Shown here in pieces: positions 34,050-46,500 of a stretch of 64,000 bases of DNA. Position numbers and translations under genes: made by a program. Every line of letters starts with the position of its first letter. Positions within the stretch are counted from its first letter, which is position 1. The notes below the pieces were generated by a model. That model saw nothing but the letters and a program-made list of their open reading frames with translations, did no database searches and had not been told where the DNA came from. This stretch comes from Laguncularia racemosa (taxonomy: Eukaryota; Streptophyta; Magnoliopsida; Myrtales; Combretaceae). The stretch lies in NCBI GenBank assembly GCA_037954665.1, contig JBBMOL010000058.1:1798001-1862000 (forward strand), given 5' to 3'.

Positions 34050-34513
34050 AAATGATTCGACCTCGAATCTGTATCGTCTATCCTGCTAGGCCACATAAAC
34101 AGACTCCTCTTTCCCTTGGGCTTTTTAAGGCAAATCAGTCTTGTGTGTTGTACTTCAGTTGGACTCATAGGAAGAAGCTTGTATGTCTTGTCCTGTTGCT
34201 GAATGGTATAATCATTGGTATATCCATCATACTTGGCTTTGAGGTCATACTGCCAAGGTCTTCTAAGGATCAAATGTGTAGCTTCCATGGGAGCTACATC
34301 ATAAACAATTTCGTCAGTATAATCACCAATAAGCAATGGAACACGAACCTGTTTGTGTACATGAACAGCTCCCTGTGGACTCAACCAATGAAGTGCATAA
34401 GGTCTTGGATGCTGCTCCACCTGCAAACCCAACTTAGTAACCCAGTTTGCTGAAGCAACATTAGTGCAACTACCTGTGTCTACCACAATCAAACAAGTCT
34501 TTCCCTGCACCAT
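34050..34513 (-). pseudogene. Retroviral-type aspartic protease of the gag-protease element
   Basis: The frame from 34513 downward reads CLIVVDTGSCTNVAS, the DTGS active site of a pepsin-like retrotransposon protease, then RVPLLIGDYTDEIVYDV, PMEATHLILRRPWQYDLKA and YDGYTNDYTI, matching plant gypsy proteases. The frame stays open past the end of the domain and into the LTR (to 33860), where the translation is no longer protein-like. No RT follows: the LTR begins about 150 bp beyond the protease motifs. Upstream, stops near 34560-34590 separate it from gag. Confidence 0.85.
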
Positions 34514-34585
34514 GCCCTGGATATAGAATAAATTGGCCCTCTGATTAGGAACAGTTTCATCTTACAGAACCATTAGAATATCTCC

Positions 34586-35584
34586 CTATACTGGACTCGC
34601 TATAATGTCTTCATCTTCCTCTTCTGCCTCAGTACTCTTCTGTTCTTCTTCCTCACTCTTAACTTTGTCCCCCTTGATGACCATAACCCTTTTATTAGGA
34701 CATTGAGAAGCAATATGGCCAAGTCCTAAACACTTGAAACATTTGATATCATTGCTCCTCTTTTGTTGTGTTTGGTCAACAACCTCACTAACGATTGATT
34801 TTCCCTTTTCCTTCCTTTCCTTCTCTCTCTCACCATCATCTGATTTATGGTGTTGATATGATTTCTGATCCCGCCATCTCTGATCCCGCCTGCGTTGATG
34901 CCGCTTTACCCGACTGGCTAATTTAATCACATCCTCAAGAGTCTGATAATGCTAGAGTTCCACTACACTGGCAATATCCATCTTCAACCCATTGATGAAA
35001 CGAGCTATGGATTCATCTGATGTTTCCCTGATATCACATCTTGCCACTAATGTCTCAAACTCCTTCACATACTCTTTTATACACTTCTTACCCTGCCTCA
35101 AGGATTGCAACTCCATCAGCATCTCCTGTTTATAGTAGTCTGGCACAAATCTGCGTCCCATCAACCTTTTCATCAAGGCCCATGAACGCACTTTCTCCTC
35201 ACCAGCCCTACGTCTCTTAGCTTGTAATTTGTCCCACCACAAACTAGCATATTTAGAGAATGCTAAAGACGCCATCTTCACCTTCATGCGCTCATCCCAC
35301 TCATAACAGTCAAACACCTTCTCAACTCGTGGCACCTAGTCTAGAAATTCCTCTGGTTTACTACTACCAGTGAAAGGTGGAATTTTCAGCTTGATGCTTT
35401 CAATCCCCTTACGCCTGTCAACATTGTTTTCTCTCCTATTCCTTCCACTACTAGCATCAGATTCACTACTAGAGTGTCTCCTCCTAATTTTTGCACCACT
35501 ATGGCTTCTTCTATCCCTAACCTCCAATTTCTCCATAATCAATCTAAGATTTTCTTGGATTTGATTGAACTCAGCCCTAGTCAC
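34586..35584 (-). pseudogene. Gag of the gag-protease element, two internal stops
   Basis: Three consecutive frames in one phase, separated only by TAG codons: 35584-35336 (MTRAEFNQIQENLRLIMEKL, Ser/Arg-rich, ending KPEEFLD), 35335-34952 (VEKVFDCYEWDERMKVKMAS, FSKYASLWWDKLQ, LQSLRQGKKCIKEYVKEFE; the capsid core) and 34930-34586 (basic region, then the CCHC zinc knuckle CFKCLGLGHIASQCP, then an acidic tail). The first stop sits where the family has Trp (EFLDW). Reading phase is kept throughout, so a few point changes explain its loss. Start taken at the ATG of MTRAEF; the leader to the primer-binding site is about 380 bp. Confidence 0.88.
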
Positions 35585-35963
35585 AACCTCACCCCCATTA
35601 TCAGCATCATTCCTATTGTTGTTGTTTTGAACACTTCCTTACGATGACATCTCTACCCTTCAATAGTCAGCAATAGAAATTCACTAACAACTTAATTCCC
35701 AACAACAGGCCCAAACACCAATTTCACAGCAATTCAACACCCAACAACTGAATTCAACAAAAATATTCACAAAACCCCCAATTCACAAAAACAGACCAAT
35801 CACCAATTCTCAGCAATACAATTCACAAAATAAAATTTCCAAATTTCCCAATCAACAGCAGTATTGAATTAAAACTACAATTGAATTGAGAATCAACAGC
35901 CTTACCAATTTAACCCTCGATCTGATCGAATCCTTCGCTCTGAATCCTTACGAATCCAACCTT

Positions 35964-35976
35964 CGCTCTGATACCA
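35964..35976 (-). promoter_or_regulatory. tRNA-Met primer-binding site of the gag-protease element
   Basis: The minus strand reads TGGTATCAGAGCG, 12 of 13 matching the complement of the initiator tRNA-Met 3' end, two bases inside the 5' LTR edge. This fixes minus as the sense strand. Confidence 0.88.
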
Positions 35977-35978
35977 AA

Positions 35979-36642
35979 TGACACGGATTCGGATATGAAT
36001 TCCTTCACACACAACCAAATCGTCAACAACAATCAAATAACTCAATTTTTTTTTATGTTTTTTCTGGATTTTGGAACTATCGAATAAAATCAAGATATGG
36101 ATAAAATTATCAATCTATAGATGCTAAGATTGATAAAATTAATCTATTTCGCAATCAAAATATAGAATGATAGAGCCCATGTTCTACAAATCAATCACTA
36201 TGGTTAAAGAATTCCACGAATTCAATAATGATGCTCGCCACAAATTTTATAGAACCAAGAATTTGATAAGAACAACAAGAATAAAGAGAAAAGAATTTAA
36301 TCCCCAATATTCAAAGATATCCAAAGAGGATTCACAACACTCAAGTGTCTCTGTATTTTTAACCAAAATGATATTCCTCCACGAAAAACCCTAAGGTCCC
36401 TATTTATAACATCCTAAAAAATTGGTGCGAAAACATTTAAGGCCGGTGGCCTTCACTTAGGCCGACACTAAAAGCCGGAGGCCTTCCTTTTAGGCCGGCT
36501 CCAAGGCCGGCGACTTTGAAGTGAACTCGGCCGGCCTTTACTCAAGGCCGGCTTAAGGCTGGCCGGACTTCGCCTTGGGTCCTCCCGACGCCTATGTCTT
36601 CTTTTTTTTGGTGCTCGTATTTTTGCTCTTGGAATCGTATCA
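35979..36642 (-). repeat. 5' LTR of the gag-protease element (664 bp)
   Basis: Direct-repeat partner of 33326-34034, TGACACGGATTCGG to GGAATCGTATCA. Contains two rather than three units of the GGCCGG-rich minisatellite (36438-36560). Confidence 0.9.
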
Positions 36643-39223
36643 GACGGTGTGTAAGAAGTGCTAGATGAAGAAATTCCACGGCACTTACGTGGCCCATTCG
36701 ACTCTACGGATAAGTTACCAACACCATTTAAATCAAAAAATTTTACTAAACATTTTTATTAAATTACAAGGGAAGATGATAACAGCCATACTTATTGCAA
36801 CTATTTCCAATCAAGTTATGCGTGGAAAAAAGGGAGAGGGATATGATACCCTTAACAAGCACATGCAAGCGAAGCACTCTATGGAGTTTGGTATAGATAA
36901 ATCACAGCAACAAATTTTGCAATCAATAGAATCTAAAAAAGGAGGCTTATTTCATTATTCTACTAATAGACAACAAGTTTTACTTATAGAATACTTAGCA
37001 AAGTGTAACCCGTCATGGAATCACGCAGCTTCCCCGCACTGGTTAGAGTACGAGTGAGAAATACTAAATCCAAACTCACAGACTTACGATCCAAAAACTA
37101 TACAAAAAACCACTATTAAGTTATATCATAACGGTAAGTGTAAATTAGTTGCTCTTTTCAATTCTCTTGAGACGCATGTTTCCATTTGCACAGATATATT
37201 GACCGATTCATGGAAAAAAGATTCATACATAGGAGTTACATATCACTAGATAAACGATGCGTGATAGGTACAAAAAAGACTAATAGCTCTAAGAGTTTTT
37301 AATGATCGCTATACGGCGTAAAATATTTTTCGTATTATAAGTATTATTTTAGGTGGATACGGTTTGATAAAAAAAAATTAATTGGTTTTGACAACACAGT
37401 TGCCAACACAATATCCATTGATGAACTTCAAACTTTATGTTAACCCATATTAGGTGAGACATTTTTCCATATTCGATGTGCCTACCACATTTTAAATCTT
37501 TACATTGAGGATGGTATGAAATTTTTAGATTTTAAAATGTCCCAAATAAGATAATTAGTATGATTTTAAATTGACCATCATTTCGTAAATAAGATATGGC
37601 AGAGATTTTCTATTAAAAATGAAATGCGACCTAAAAAATTTAGAAAAGATGTTAAGTATAAGTGGAATTCCACCTATCGACTTTTAAAAAGTACAGTTAC
37701 TTATAAAGATGCATTATGTTCTTTCGCTACCATGGATGTCCTAGACATTCCACTGCACCCTAGCAATTGGGATATATGCAGTAGAATGTTGAATATTTTA
37801 AAAGTTTTTCATGATTGTATTCTAACATTTTCGCAAGTGTACCAGGCTAGTGTTCATCTTTTTGTTATGAATGCGGTGAATATACTGTCAGTGTTGCTCG
37901 ATTCCCAATTTGACACTGCAGGTTGCTATAAATGATATAGTTGCAAAATGGTTGCAGTATTATAGAAAAATTTCGACAATTTATCTAGTTGTTTCTATTT
38001 TTAAATCCAAGGTGTAAAAAAGATATTATTAGAATATCTTAATTTGTATTATTCCATTGTTGACACATTTTCTGACACAAAAGACACTTATGCCATTACC
38101 GCTGCGCAAGAATTACGCCGAGCAATCTAGGTAACGGAAGAATTATATTCTAACTTTTGCACTGCATTCAAGAGTCAAGTGTTCCGAACTCCCTCACCGT
38201 TCTTTGGCTCACATGGTACCACCCATGATCTCACCCTCATTGTGCAATGAATGATGTTGCAAGAGTTAAAGTGGCATCGTTTTGAGTTAACCGAGTACAC
38301 CGAACTTGACTATTACTTCAATACACATTTCAAATTTGCTGATAGTAGTATCACAAATTTCAACATCCTCGACTGGTGGAGGAGGTATAGGAAGACGTAT
38401 CTTATACTCTCTCACATGGCTCGCTAGGTTTTTTTTGCTCCCGTATCAACGGTAGTAATTGAATAGGCATTCAACACAGCGGGCCTTATCTTGTCCCAAT
38501 GGCAATCATGATTGTCACCCATCAATGTTGAGTCGATAGCTTGCGTGGAAGATTGGTCGAAGGTAAAGAGTCGCACACAAGAGTCGTACGGGACGTTCAG
38601 TGAAGAAGATGAATACTTTAGTGACTTTGTTTCATCGGGTGGAAGCTCTACTGGTTTGAATCCTAATATCGAGTAAGCCAAATAATTTTGTAAGAGTAAT
38701 AGTATTATCTTATTTATTTTTTATATTAGGGTAGAGTTAGACATATTCTGTAAGGAGAGTAGTATTCCCTTATTTATTTTTGTTATTTACTTACAAAGTA
38801 CTACTATCATGTATAAGAGGTAAGGTCAAATGCTCCCCTTTTTTATAATAATTTTATTCAATTAATAAAATTCGAGGCTGGTATCCCCCCTAGTGTACGA
38901 GGTATTGCTACAAATTAATTCCGAAATATTATATATTGTCCCGAGAAATTGTAGATTAAATTTCAACGTTTATAAATTTAAGGAAAAAAACAAACCAACT
39001 CAAAAAATACATACCGATAAAGATAAAATAATCTTAAAAAATATGAAAAATATATAATAAAAAAAGGAATTAAAAAAATTAATAAAAAAACTCAAATCGC
39101 CGATTTAGGGCCTGAATTGACCCTGCCCCTCTCCCCCTAAGCCGGTTCCAATTCCCCTTCCTCGCAGCCCTTAACCCGCTGGTTCTAGGCTAGTTCCAAA
39201 CCGACCCCATGTCTAATCCATAT

Positions 39224-41841
39224 AACATGTAGTATATGATGTTTGGTATTAGGGGGTGTCAATATCATGACATGTGTCAACTATAAAAACTTAGTAAACA
39301 TAAATATTTTTTAAAACATTAAATAAAATAATAATATCATTAAATATATTTATTAAATAGCATTTTAAAACATTACATAGATTATAAAAAAAAAAAGGTT
39401 CATCCAAAACAGCGGAAGCCTTTGTTAGCCACACCAAAGGTTAGGGTGATTGGTGAAGCTAACATGCCAAGGTAGCTATGCAACCAAAACTAAAAAGGAG
39501 GATGGAGAGAAAGAAAAGTATTTAAAAATCCATTTGATTGTAATTGAAATGCACGATATTAGACATTTAAAGTATTTTTATTTTCTCTAATTCTATATAG
39601 AGCGGTGGGTAACATAATCCTTTTTAGGTAGTGGTCAGTAGCTTCTTAACCTTAAGGTGGAAAGCAAAGCCTCTTAAGGTTTTGGTTGATTTTTTATCAT
39701 TTTTAATTTATTTAAAATATTATTAACTAATATAAATAATAAATTATTATATTAAAGAATCATTATGAACCAATCATTCAATGACATGTCAAGTAACAAT
39801 ATTAGTAATTATAAAACACTATTAGTACATCTGGTTTGTGGAATGGAAAAATGTAAAAATTGAATTATAATTCTTAAGAAATAAAATAGATATGTCTTCT
39901 TTATAATTTCTTTCAAATCTTATAGATAAATATGGAAGTACGTTAGGAAAAATTAAAAAAAAAAAGTTATTCATTTAGTTTTATAAAGGAATTCCAATTC
40001 CTTATTTTGTAATGACAATAATTCATTGAAATAACTATTTATGCATGAATAGATCCTTAGGAAATAAATTGTTAGTTTATTTCCTCCTTATGAAATAAAT
40101 TAAACATATTATAACTATTAAAAATAAAATTATATTTCAATTCGTTATAGTTTTGTGGTATAAATATTGATTTTTAGGTTTAACATATATGATTTGAATT
40201 CCTTCCTTCCTTCTATTGTAATTAAAAAATATATGTATAATATAAAAAAAATAAAATACACATATACTAAGTATAATTAACCTACGGAGAAATTTTCTCA
40301 TTGCTAAGTATTTGCTTGATTCTGGCCCAAAAAAAAAGTATTTGCTTGATGCTTTAGCACGTGTTCTTGATCTTGCCCTCTCGATTTCATAGCTCCCATT
40401 CCGTCGAGTCAAGAAAACCCAATTGACAGCTTTATAGAAAGGAGGTCTTCAGGTCAAGTGCAGTGCTTTTACAAGACATGCAGTAATTCACGCACAATGC
40501 CTCGAACGTGGGCCTTCTCAACCCAATAATTCTCAATAATTCTCCCTTTAAACGATTAAAGTAATATTCCCGAAAACGACAATTTACAAAATTCAAGAAA
40601 AAGCCATCTTGTAATCATAGTAATTATATTTTATTCTTTTAATATGAAGTGACAAATCTTTTTTTTTTTAAAGTTAAGTTGACTCAATACAATATATTGT
40701 TATCTTATTATGGTATATACATAAAAAAGATTTTAAGAAAGGTGAACAAATAATTAAACAAACTCATAAAAAAAAATGTATATACAATTATAAGTGTATT
40801 TATTATTGTATGTGCATTTTAGTAAGTTTATGAAGCATGAAAAAATAAGATATATAAGTGAATATGAATCTTATGATATTATGCGTATTTTGATATCTTA
40901 TGTGTATAGGTGGCTATTTTAGTGATTGGGTGTTAGCCTAATTTAATGTCATTAACCAAATTTTTAGGATAGTAGTAGGGTTAAGGAAGTTAAGCCTTAT
41001 TTTAGAGATGCCTTAGGGAATCTAGCTTGACATATTTAGATTCGAATGCCCTCAACATCTCTTATTTGTTTCGCTTATAGAGAAAAGCCTCTCAGTAGGC
41101 CTTTATTCTTCATAAGCCCTCATAGGCTTCTTTTTTAAGCTATTGGAAATTTTTATTTATTTAGGCTTTTTACATGCCTTATGAAGACTTTTAGTCATGC
41201 CTATTTCCATTTAGAAGCCCATGGAATTATAAAGGCCTTAAAGGAGACATCATCTCGTTCGTTGATTGTTAGAAACAATCTAATGTTTATCAATAATTAC
41301 TCATCTCATATGTCTATCTCCATGATCATCCAATAGCTAGCATTGAACACCAACTTGTATAAATAAGAAGGCCTCATTTTTCTCATTTGCAACATTGAAA
41401 GTATTGACAAATTTCTAAAAAATGTTAGCACTAATTGAAAACGAACAAATAAGGAGCAAAAATGCTTAATTTGTTCCGCTATCATAAGCTCACTCTTTGA
41501 AAATTGAGTTTTCCCATTCCTTATCCTATGCCTCTCTCTAACATCACTGTTACACATGTCATTAGTTTAAGACTTCTTAGGTTGATTATCACGTATTCTG
41601 CACATAATCAACTAGTTGTAGTAACCTGATGTATTCATAAATAGATAAAATATGCAAGTATAAATTGATGTATTTGTCTAACATATCTAATCATAGGATC
41701 AATATATTATTTAAAGGGCATTGCTAACAGATGTTTTATGAGCATTTGTTAAGATACCAAATCAAGAATTTTTTCGTTCTTCATAACTTATTGTTTTTTT
41801 TAAAAAAAAATCTTTTAGCCTTTAACCAATATTTGAAAGGT
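39224..41841. other. AT-rich intergenic stretch
   Basis: No gene recognised. The 91-codon minus frame at 40137-40412 and the 83-codon frame at 41306-41557 have no family resemblance. A 17-bp direct repeat AAGTATTTGCTTGAT occurs at 40306 and 40337. 39340-39780 is AT-rich with possible short inverted repeats. Confidence 0.5.
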
Positions 41842-42590
41842 TAAATTACACTTTATGTATAGGTGATTCCATACTTTTGCTTTAGTTTTATCTTTATTTG
41901 TTAATATTTAAAAAATGATATATATCAATTTTTTATTCTCTTTAATAATTAATTTAATAAAATAATATCATTAAATACATTTAACTAAATAATATAATAA
42001 AATAATAATAATAAATTACAAAAAATGCAGTGAAAAAATAAAAAAGCTCATGAGACAACTAAATGCTAAAGGTAATTGGTTACAACAGCCATGATCATTT
42101 TTGTATGGCAAATTGCGAATCACTGCTATAGGCCACTCTAAAAAAAACAATAAGTAGAGTGTAAAAAAAAAATCCTTGGATTGGAGTTGGTTCATATCTT
42201 ACCAATCAAACATGTAACTACTATAATGCTGGGGTGGTCATATAGACTTTTATCTTTGTTTTCTTTTTGTACATTATAGGTGAGTTGTGTAATCCATCGC
42301 TATAAGATTAAAAAAAAGAAGAAGAGGCGTGATCCACTAAGCAAACAGGTCACTACCTTTATTTTTTATTTTAGAATTTTTTGTTATTTATTTATATTAG
42401 TTAATTAAATATATTTAATAATATTATTTATTAAAATAATTATTATTTGTTAATTAGAAGTTGAATTTTTTTTTACTAATATTAATAGATAGAGATAAAA
42501 TAGAAATAAATAAAATGTTAAAATTAAAAATATAAATATATAAGACGGTAAATTGTGAAAAGAGGGATATATAGAATGTAATTTATTTTA
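41842..42590. mobile_element. Fold-back (long inverted repeat) element candidate
   Basis: The left arm (about 41842-41995: AAATTACACTTTATGTATAG, GTTTTATCTTTATTTGTTAA, AATATCATTAAATACATTTAA) is matched in inverse order by the right arm (about 42365-42590: complements AAATTACATTCTATATATCC, ATTTTATCTCTATCTATTAA, AATATTATTAAATATATTTAA). Arms are ~150-220 bp and diverged, the spacer ~370 bp, non-coding. This fits a MITE or fold-back element; the target duplication was not identified. Confidence 0.45.
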
Positions 42591-43568
42591 TCTGATAATG
42601 TCTTAATGGAGCCGTTATTTTTTTTTTACCAACTTAATGTAACCTTTGTTTAGACCATAAATTCAGTGTGGTGAGATGAGGTTGACTTGTCTGACGTGGA
42701 TTAATCAGCACCCTCCTAGAAGTTGCACTCCTGAATCTCAATTTATTAATATTAAAATGGAAAGTTGCTGATGAATTATAAAATGGATACGGTAACTAAT
42801 TATTACTTTATTGACTTCCTCTGACTCCAAGAGCACCATGGTTCCATAATGTGTGCCTACTCTGGAAAATAAAGCTCAATCTCCGACAGAACGCAGTTGC
42901 TATGTCTGCATATCTACATGTGAGAGAGAGAGAGAGGGAGAGAGAAAGAAAGAAAAGAGAATGATTCTTTTCTTGAGACCTCAAGCTGTTTAAGCCTCGA
43001 GGGTCTCTCTTTTCTTTTTCTCTTTTCTTTCTGGCTGTACATAACCCCTTTACTTGAAGTAAGACATGAGTCCTGTCTTATCTTTCTGGTAATGAATTGG
43101 GTGTCCCTTAATTCTCCTGTTGTTGTGAAAGATCTCATCTTTAGCAATCTTTGATTCTGGGTTTTTCATATTTCCTTGTTTGGTAATGATATCTATCCAG
43201 TGGACATTAAAAATGTACAAATGCCTTTTTATTTGTATTTATTTATTTACAATAAAATACTAGCTCCTGGGTTGTTTTGGTAATTACCCATGTGAGCATT
43301 TACCCATCGTATCTAAGATACTTCATGTTTGGACATATATATGTATTTAATTGCATATATTAATGTTATAAATTTATGATTTCCTTGTGTATTTCATTTG
43401 TTCAATACAATTCATATATGAAAGGATTGATTTTATAATTCCACGTAGTAGTTCATTTTGTTCAATTTTGTGATTCTTTTTTAAAATAACAATACAGGGG
43501 TTGAAGTTGTTCCAAAGGGTGGCATGAACTGTTCTTTTTAGAGCCACTGGGCTTAAAAGTTTGAGGAA
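42591..43568 (+). promoter_or_regulatory. Upstream region and probable leader of the GLR3 gene
   Basis: A TTATAAAATGG (about 42777-42787) is a candidate TATA box, and a (GA)n tract lies at 42920-42957, common in plant 5' leaders. TAACAATACAG|GGG near 43496-43500 looks like a splice acceptor, so an intron in the leader is possible. No coding sequence. Transcription start is not determinable from sequence alone. Confidence 0.4.
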
Positions 43569-46500
43569 ATGGAGGTTTTCTTAAGAAGCACTAGAATTGG
43601 GGTTAAGTTCTTGAGAATAAGACTGTTTGTGTTGATTTTGTATGTGTTATTGTCCGTGCAAGTTTTGTGCCAAGCTGGAAATTCCAGTTTCAACTCATCC
43701 AGGCCTAGTGCTGTGAATATAGGTGCTTTGTTTACTTATGATTCAGTGATTGGAAAGTCGGTGAAGCCAGCCATTCAAGCAGCCGTTGATGATGTAAATT
43801 CCAATTCCAGCATCCTTCCCGGCACAAAATTGAATCTTGTTATACATGACACTAAGTGCAGTGGATTTCTTGGTACTGTTGAAGGTATTGCATGAAACTC
43901 AGCATTTTAAAATGGATTTCTAGCCTTGTTTCTATCAAATTTCCTGCTTGTACATTGGACTTTCAGATGTATAGATGGTAAAATACTTTTGATTGTCCCT
44001 TCTCTGTGTTTTGCTTGTCTTTGAATATATGGCGTCTGCTCAAGTAATTGGCCTTCAACCCATTATGTAAATGACCACTGCAAATTCCCAGCAATTGTGA
44101 AGCTCTTTCGAGGCTTCATTCTGAAGTGAATTAGTATACTATATGGAGTTCAATATGAACACATCTTAAAATGCAGATTCTTGCAATATTAAGTAATAAA
44201 CTATGTCACTTACCCAAAAAAAAAAAAAGTGATAAACTTTGCCTTCTTCAACCTATGCTTGTAAATTAGTTTTATGTCTAAAAGATTTTCAATAATTTTT
44301 GGTCCTCCTGTTTGATGAGTTTATGTAACAAAGCTTAGTAAAGTTATGGAAATGTTTAAATGACAAACCTTACCGTTATTTTTTAGTTTAAATTTTAAAT
44401 TAGCTGGGCTGTTTCCATCCATAATAATAATCTAGCTCGAGCATTAATTTCAAGTTTTGAAATAAGAATTGATATTGTTATAGAAGAGAAAATTATAGGT
44501 ATAATTATCTTCTTATTCAAGTTATTTCAGGCAAGTTGTGGGGAGGCCAAATGATTCTCAAGGATGAGGTTAAAATTCATTATCAGGAACATTCAATAAG
44601 ATTGAAGAGACAGGCAGTGGAAGTGATTCTAAATCTCTCTTTTCCCATATTCAACCATATAGAGAGTTAAAATCTTACTTGAGCAGGAGCAATATTAGAC
44701 TTTTGTGGAAATTTTGGGCTAGAAAAGAAGCACAGTAAATTTTTGTTTTTTTCGTTTTTTCCTTTCTTTTAGCCAAACCTTTTTCTTGCCATAGATTTGA
44801 ATTGGACAGAATGATCAAGATATTTTTCTAATCCCTCTCCATTCTGTTGACATTTAAAATGAGAAATAGATTTCTTTTTTCTGTTTTTTTTTGTTTGTTC
44901 TCTTCCCTCTTGAAATCATTTTGAGCAACAATATTGTATTTTCATATTTCTTTTGTTCAGGTTAGTATTACAACTATCTTAAATAAAAGCCTAAGTTTGT
45001 AGATTTGATGCACTCTTTATATTTATTACTTAGCACTCCCCTCATTTGTGAGTTGAGACTTGACTAAAACCCATCAAGTGGACATCTTAGTTAGATAAGG
45101 GTTGAATGACGATGTGTGGATTTCAATCCAAGAACTTCTGCTTAGATACTATGTTAACTTTAGTGCCTTCTTATCTAGTTGTGGTGCTTTCGTCAAAACT
45201 TCTAGTATCAATTAACTTGAGGTTAACATCCTTTTCATGAAAACGATGTGTGTGGAAGTTCTATTCGTGAGGCAAACAATAGTTTTTTGTGTTTATGTTC
45301 AATCCATCTTATATCTGGATTTTGATAGACGTCTAATTAGAATGATGATCTAAATGTTGAAAAATTAAATAAAAAAATTAGTTATATAATATAAACATAA
45401 TAATGGTCTTCATAGTTGCTTCAGTTCATGTTCATTTTTGATAAATTGGTTGATTGGAAGATGTTAACAAGTTTTATGGCATCTGTAGCTTTGCAGCTCA
45501 TGGAGAATGATGTTGTTCTTGCAATTGGCCCACAATCCTCAGGAATAGCTCACATCATCTCTCATGTAGTTAATGAGCTTCATGTACCACTTCTCTCATT
45601 TGGTGCAACAGATCCAACTCTATCTTCACTGCAATATCCTTATTTTATTCGAACTACTCAGAGTGACTACTTTCAGATGTGTGCTATAGCTGATTTGGTT
45701 GAGTACTATGAGTGGAGGGAGGTGATTGCCATCTTTGTAGATGATGATTATGGCAGAAGTGGAATTTCTGTGTTGGGTGATGCTCTTGCGAAGAACCATG
45801 CCAAAATTTCATATAAGGCTGCATTCACTCCTGATGCCCCTCGGAGCACCATAAATGATTTGTTGGTTGAAGTAAATCTAATGGAATCCCGGGTTTATGT
45901 TGTCCATGTCAATCCGGGCTCTGGTCTTACCATCTTTTCAGTTGCAAAACATCTTGGGATGGTTGCCAGTGGTTATGTTTGGATTACTACTGATTGGCTT
46001 TCTTCCTACTTGGATTCACAAAATCCCCCTAATTCAGAAACGGTGAATCTTCTGCAAGGAGTCATTACTCTACGTCATCACACTCCAGATACAGATCCTA
46101 AAACACATTTCTTATCAAAATGGAACAACCTGAAATTCACGGGAGGTGCTAAACCTAATTCTTATGCACTGTATGCTTATGACTCTGTTTGGTTGGCTGC
46201 TCGAGCTCTCGATGTGTTCTTCAGTGAAGGTGGAAATATTTCATTCTCACAGGACCCGAGGTTACATGCCTCAAATAACAGTACACTGAGCTTGTCATCT
46301 CTTCATATTTTTGATGGAGGTGAAAAATTACTGGATACAATTCTTAGGATGAATTTTACTGGACTGACTGGCCAAATCCAATTTGATCCAGACAGATACC
46401 TAATCCACCCAGCTTTTGATATTCTAAACATTGATGGTGTGTTGCGTAGGATTGGTTATTGGTCAAACTACACCGCCCTCTCTGTCATTGCTCCTGATAT

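Larger units (their letters stand above)
33326..36642 (-). mobile_element. Non-autonomous gag-protease LTR retrotransposon with intact ends
   Basis: Two similar LTRs (33326-34034 and 35979-36642) in direct repeat, GACGG duplicated exactly on both sides (33321-33325, 36643-36647), a primer-binding site next to the right LTR and a purine tract next to the left one. On the minus strand the interior (1.94 kb) encodes only a gag and an aspartic protease; there is no RT, RNase H or integrase. It could therefore move only with enzymes from a related element, or it is an internal-deletion derivative. LTR similarity is high by eye, so the insertion is younger than most elements here. It lies inside the hAT transposase gene, opposite strand. 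Confidence 0.92.
33072..38680 (+). pseudogene. hAT transposase (BED finger, dimerisation domain), interrupted and degenerate
   Basis: Split by the LTR element: 33072-33325 and, after the GACGG duplication, 36648-38680. Reading across the insertion gives KGKTVCKKC then MKKFHGTYVAHSTLRIS, the BED zinc finger, continuing to TLNKHMQAKHSM. Downstream come FNSLETHVSICTDILTDSW (about 37160), FHIRCAYHILNLYIEDGM (about 37465), KYKWNSTYRLLKS (about 37655), a long helical stretch (37710-37935), and the C-terminal hAT dimerisation region ending ILSQWQS...ESIACVEDWSKVKS, then an acidic tail with EEDEYFSDFVSSGG and a stop near 38676. At least eight stops or frameshifts are present. The ZBED/RICESLEEPER-like domain order is established for plant Ac-type transposases; this copy is inactive. 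Confidence 0.87.
32203..39215 (+). mobile_element. hAT DNA transposon with a nested LTR retrotransposon
   Basis: Starts TAGACATAGG (32203) and ends CCCCATGTCTA (39215), i.e. inverted TAGACAT termini, with further subterminal inverted similarity (GTCAATTCGGGCCCT near 32246 versus the inverse GTCAATTCAGGCCCT near 39110). Flanks are ATCTATAT (32195-32202) and ATCCATAT (39216-39223), an 8-bp duplication with one mismatch, as expected for hAT. The interior encodes a BED-zinc-finger hAT transposase with many stops. A 3.3-kb LTR element (33326-36642) interrupts the BED region. Without it the hAT element is about 3.7 kb, a normal autonomous size. 32203-33071 and 38690-39215 are its non-coding ends. 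Confidence 0.86.

Noticed and set aside
33980..34453. 157-codon plus-strand open frame
   Set aside because: Antisense of the gag-protease element's protease and LTR; the minus-strand reading has a DTGS active site and conserved family order.
38424..38681. 85-codon minus-strand frame
   Set aside because: Shadow of the hAT dimerisation region, whose plus-strand reading (ESIACVEDWSKVKS) matches the family.
40137..40412. 91-codon minus-strand frame as a small host gene
   Set aside because: AT-rich, no recognisable motif, no splice or promoter context.
42920..42957. (GA)n tract as a regulatory element of interest
   Set aside because: A simple GA microsatellite is common in plant 5' leaders; nothing further can be supported from sequence.
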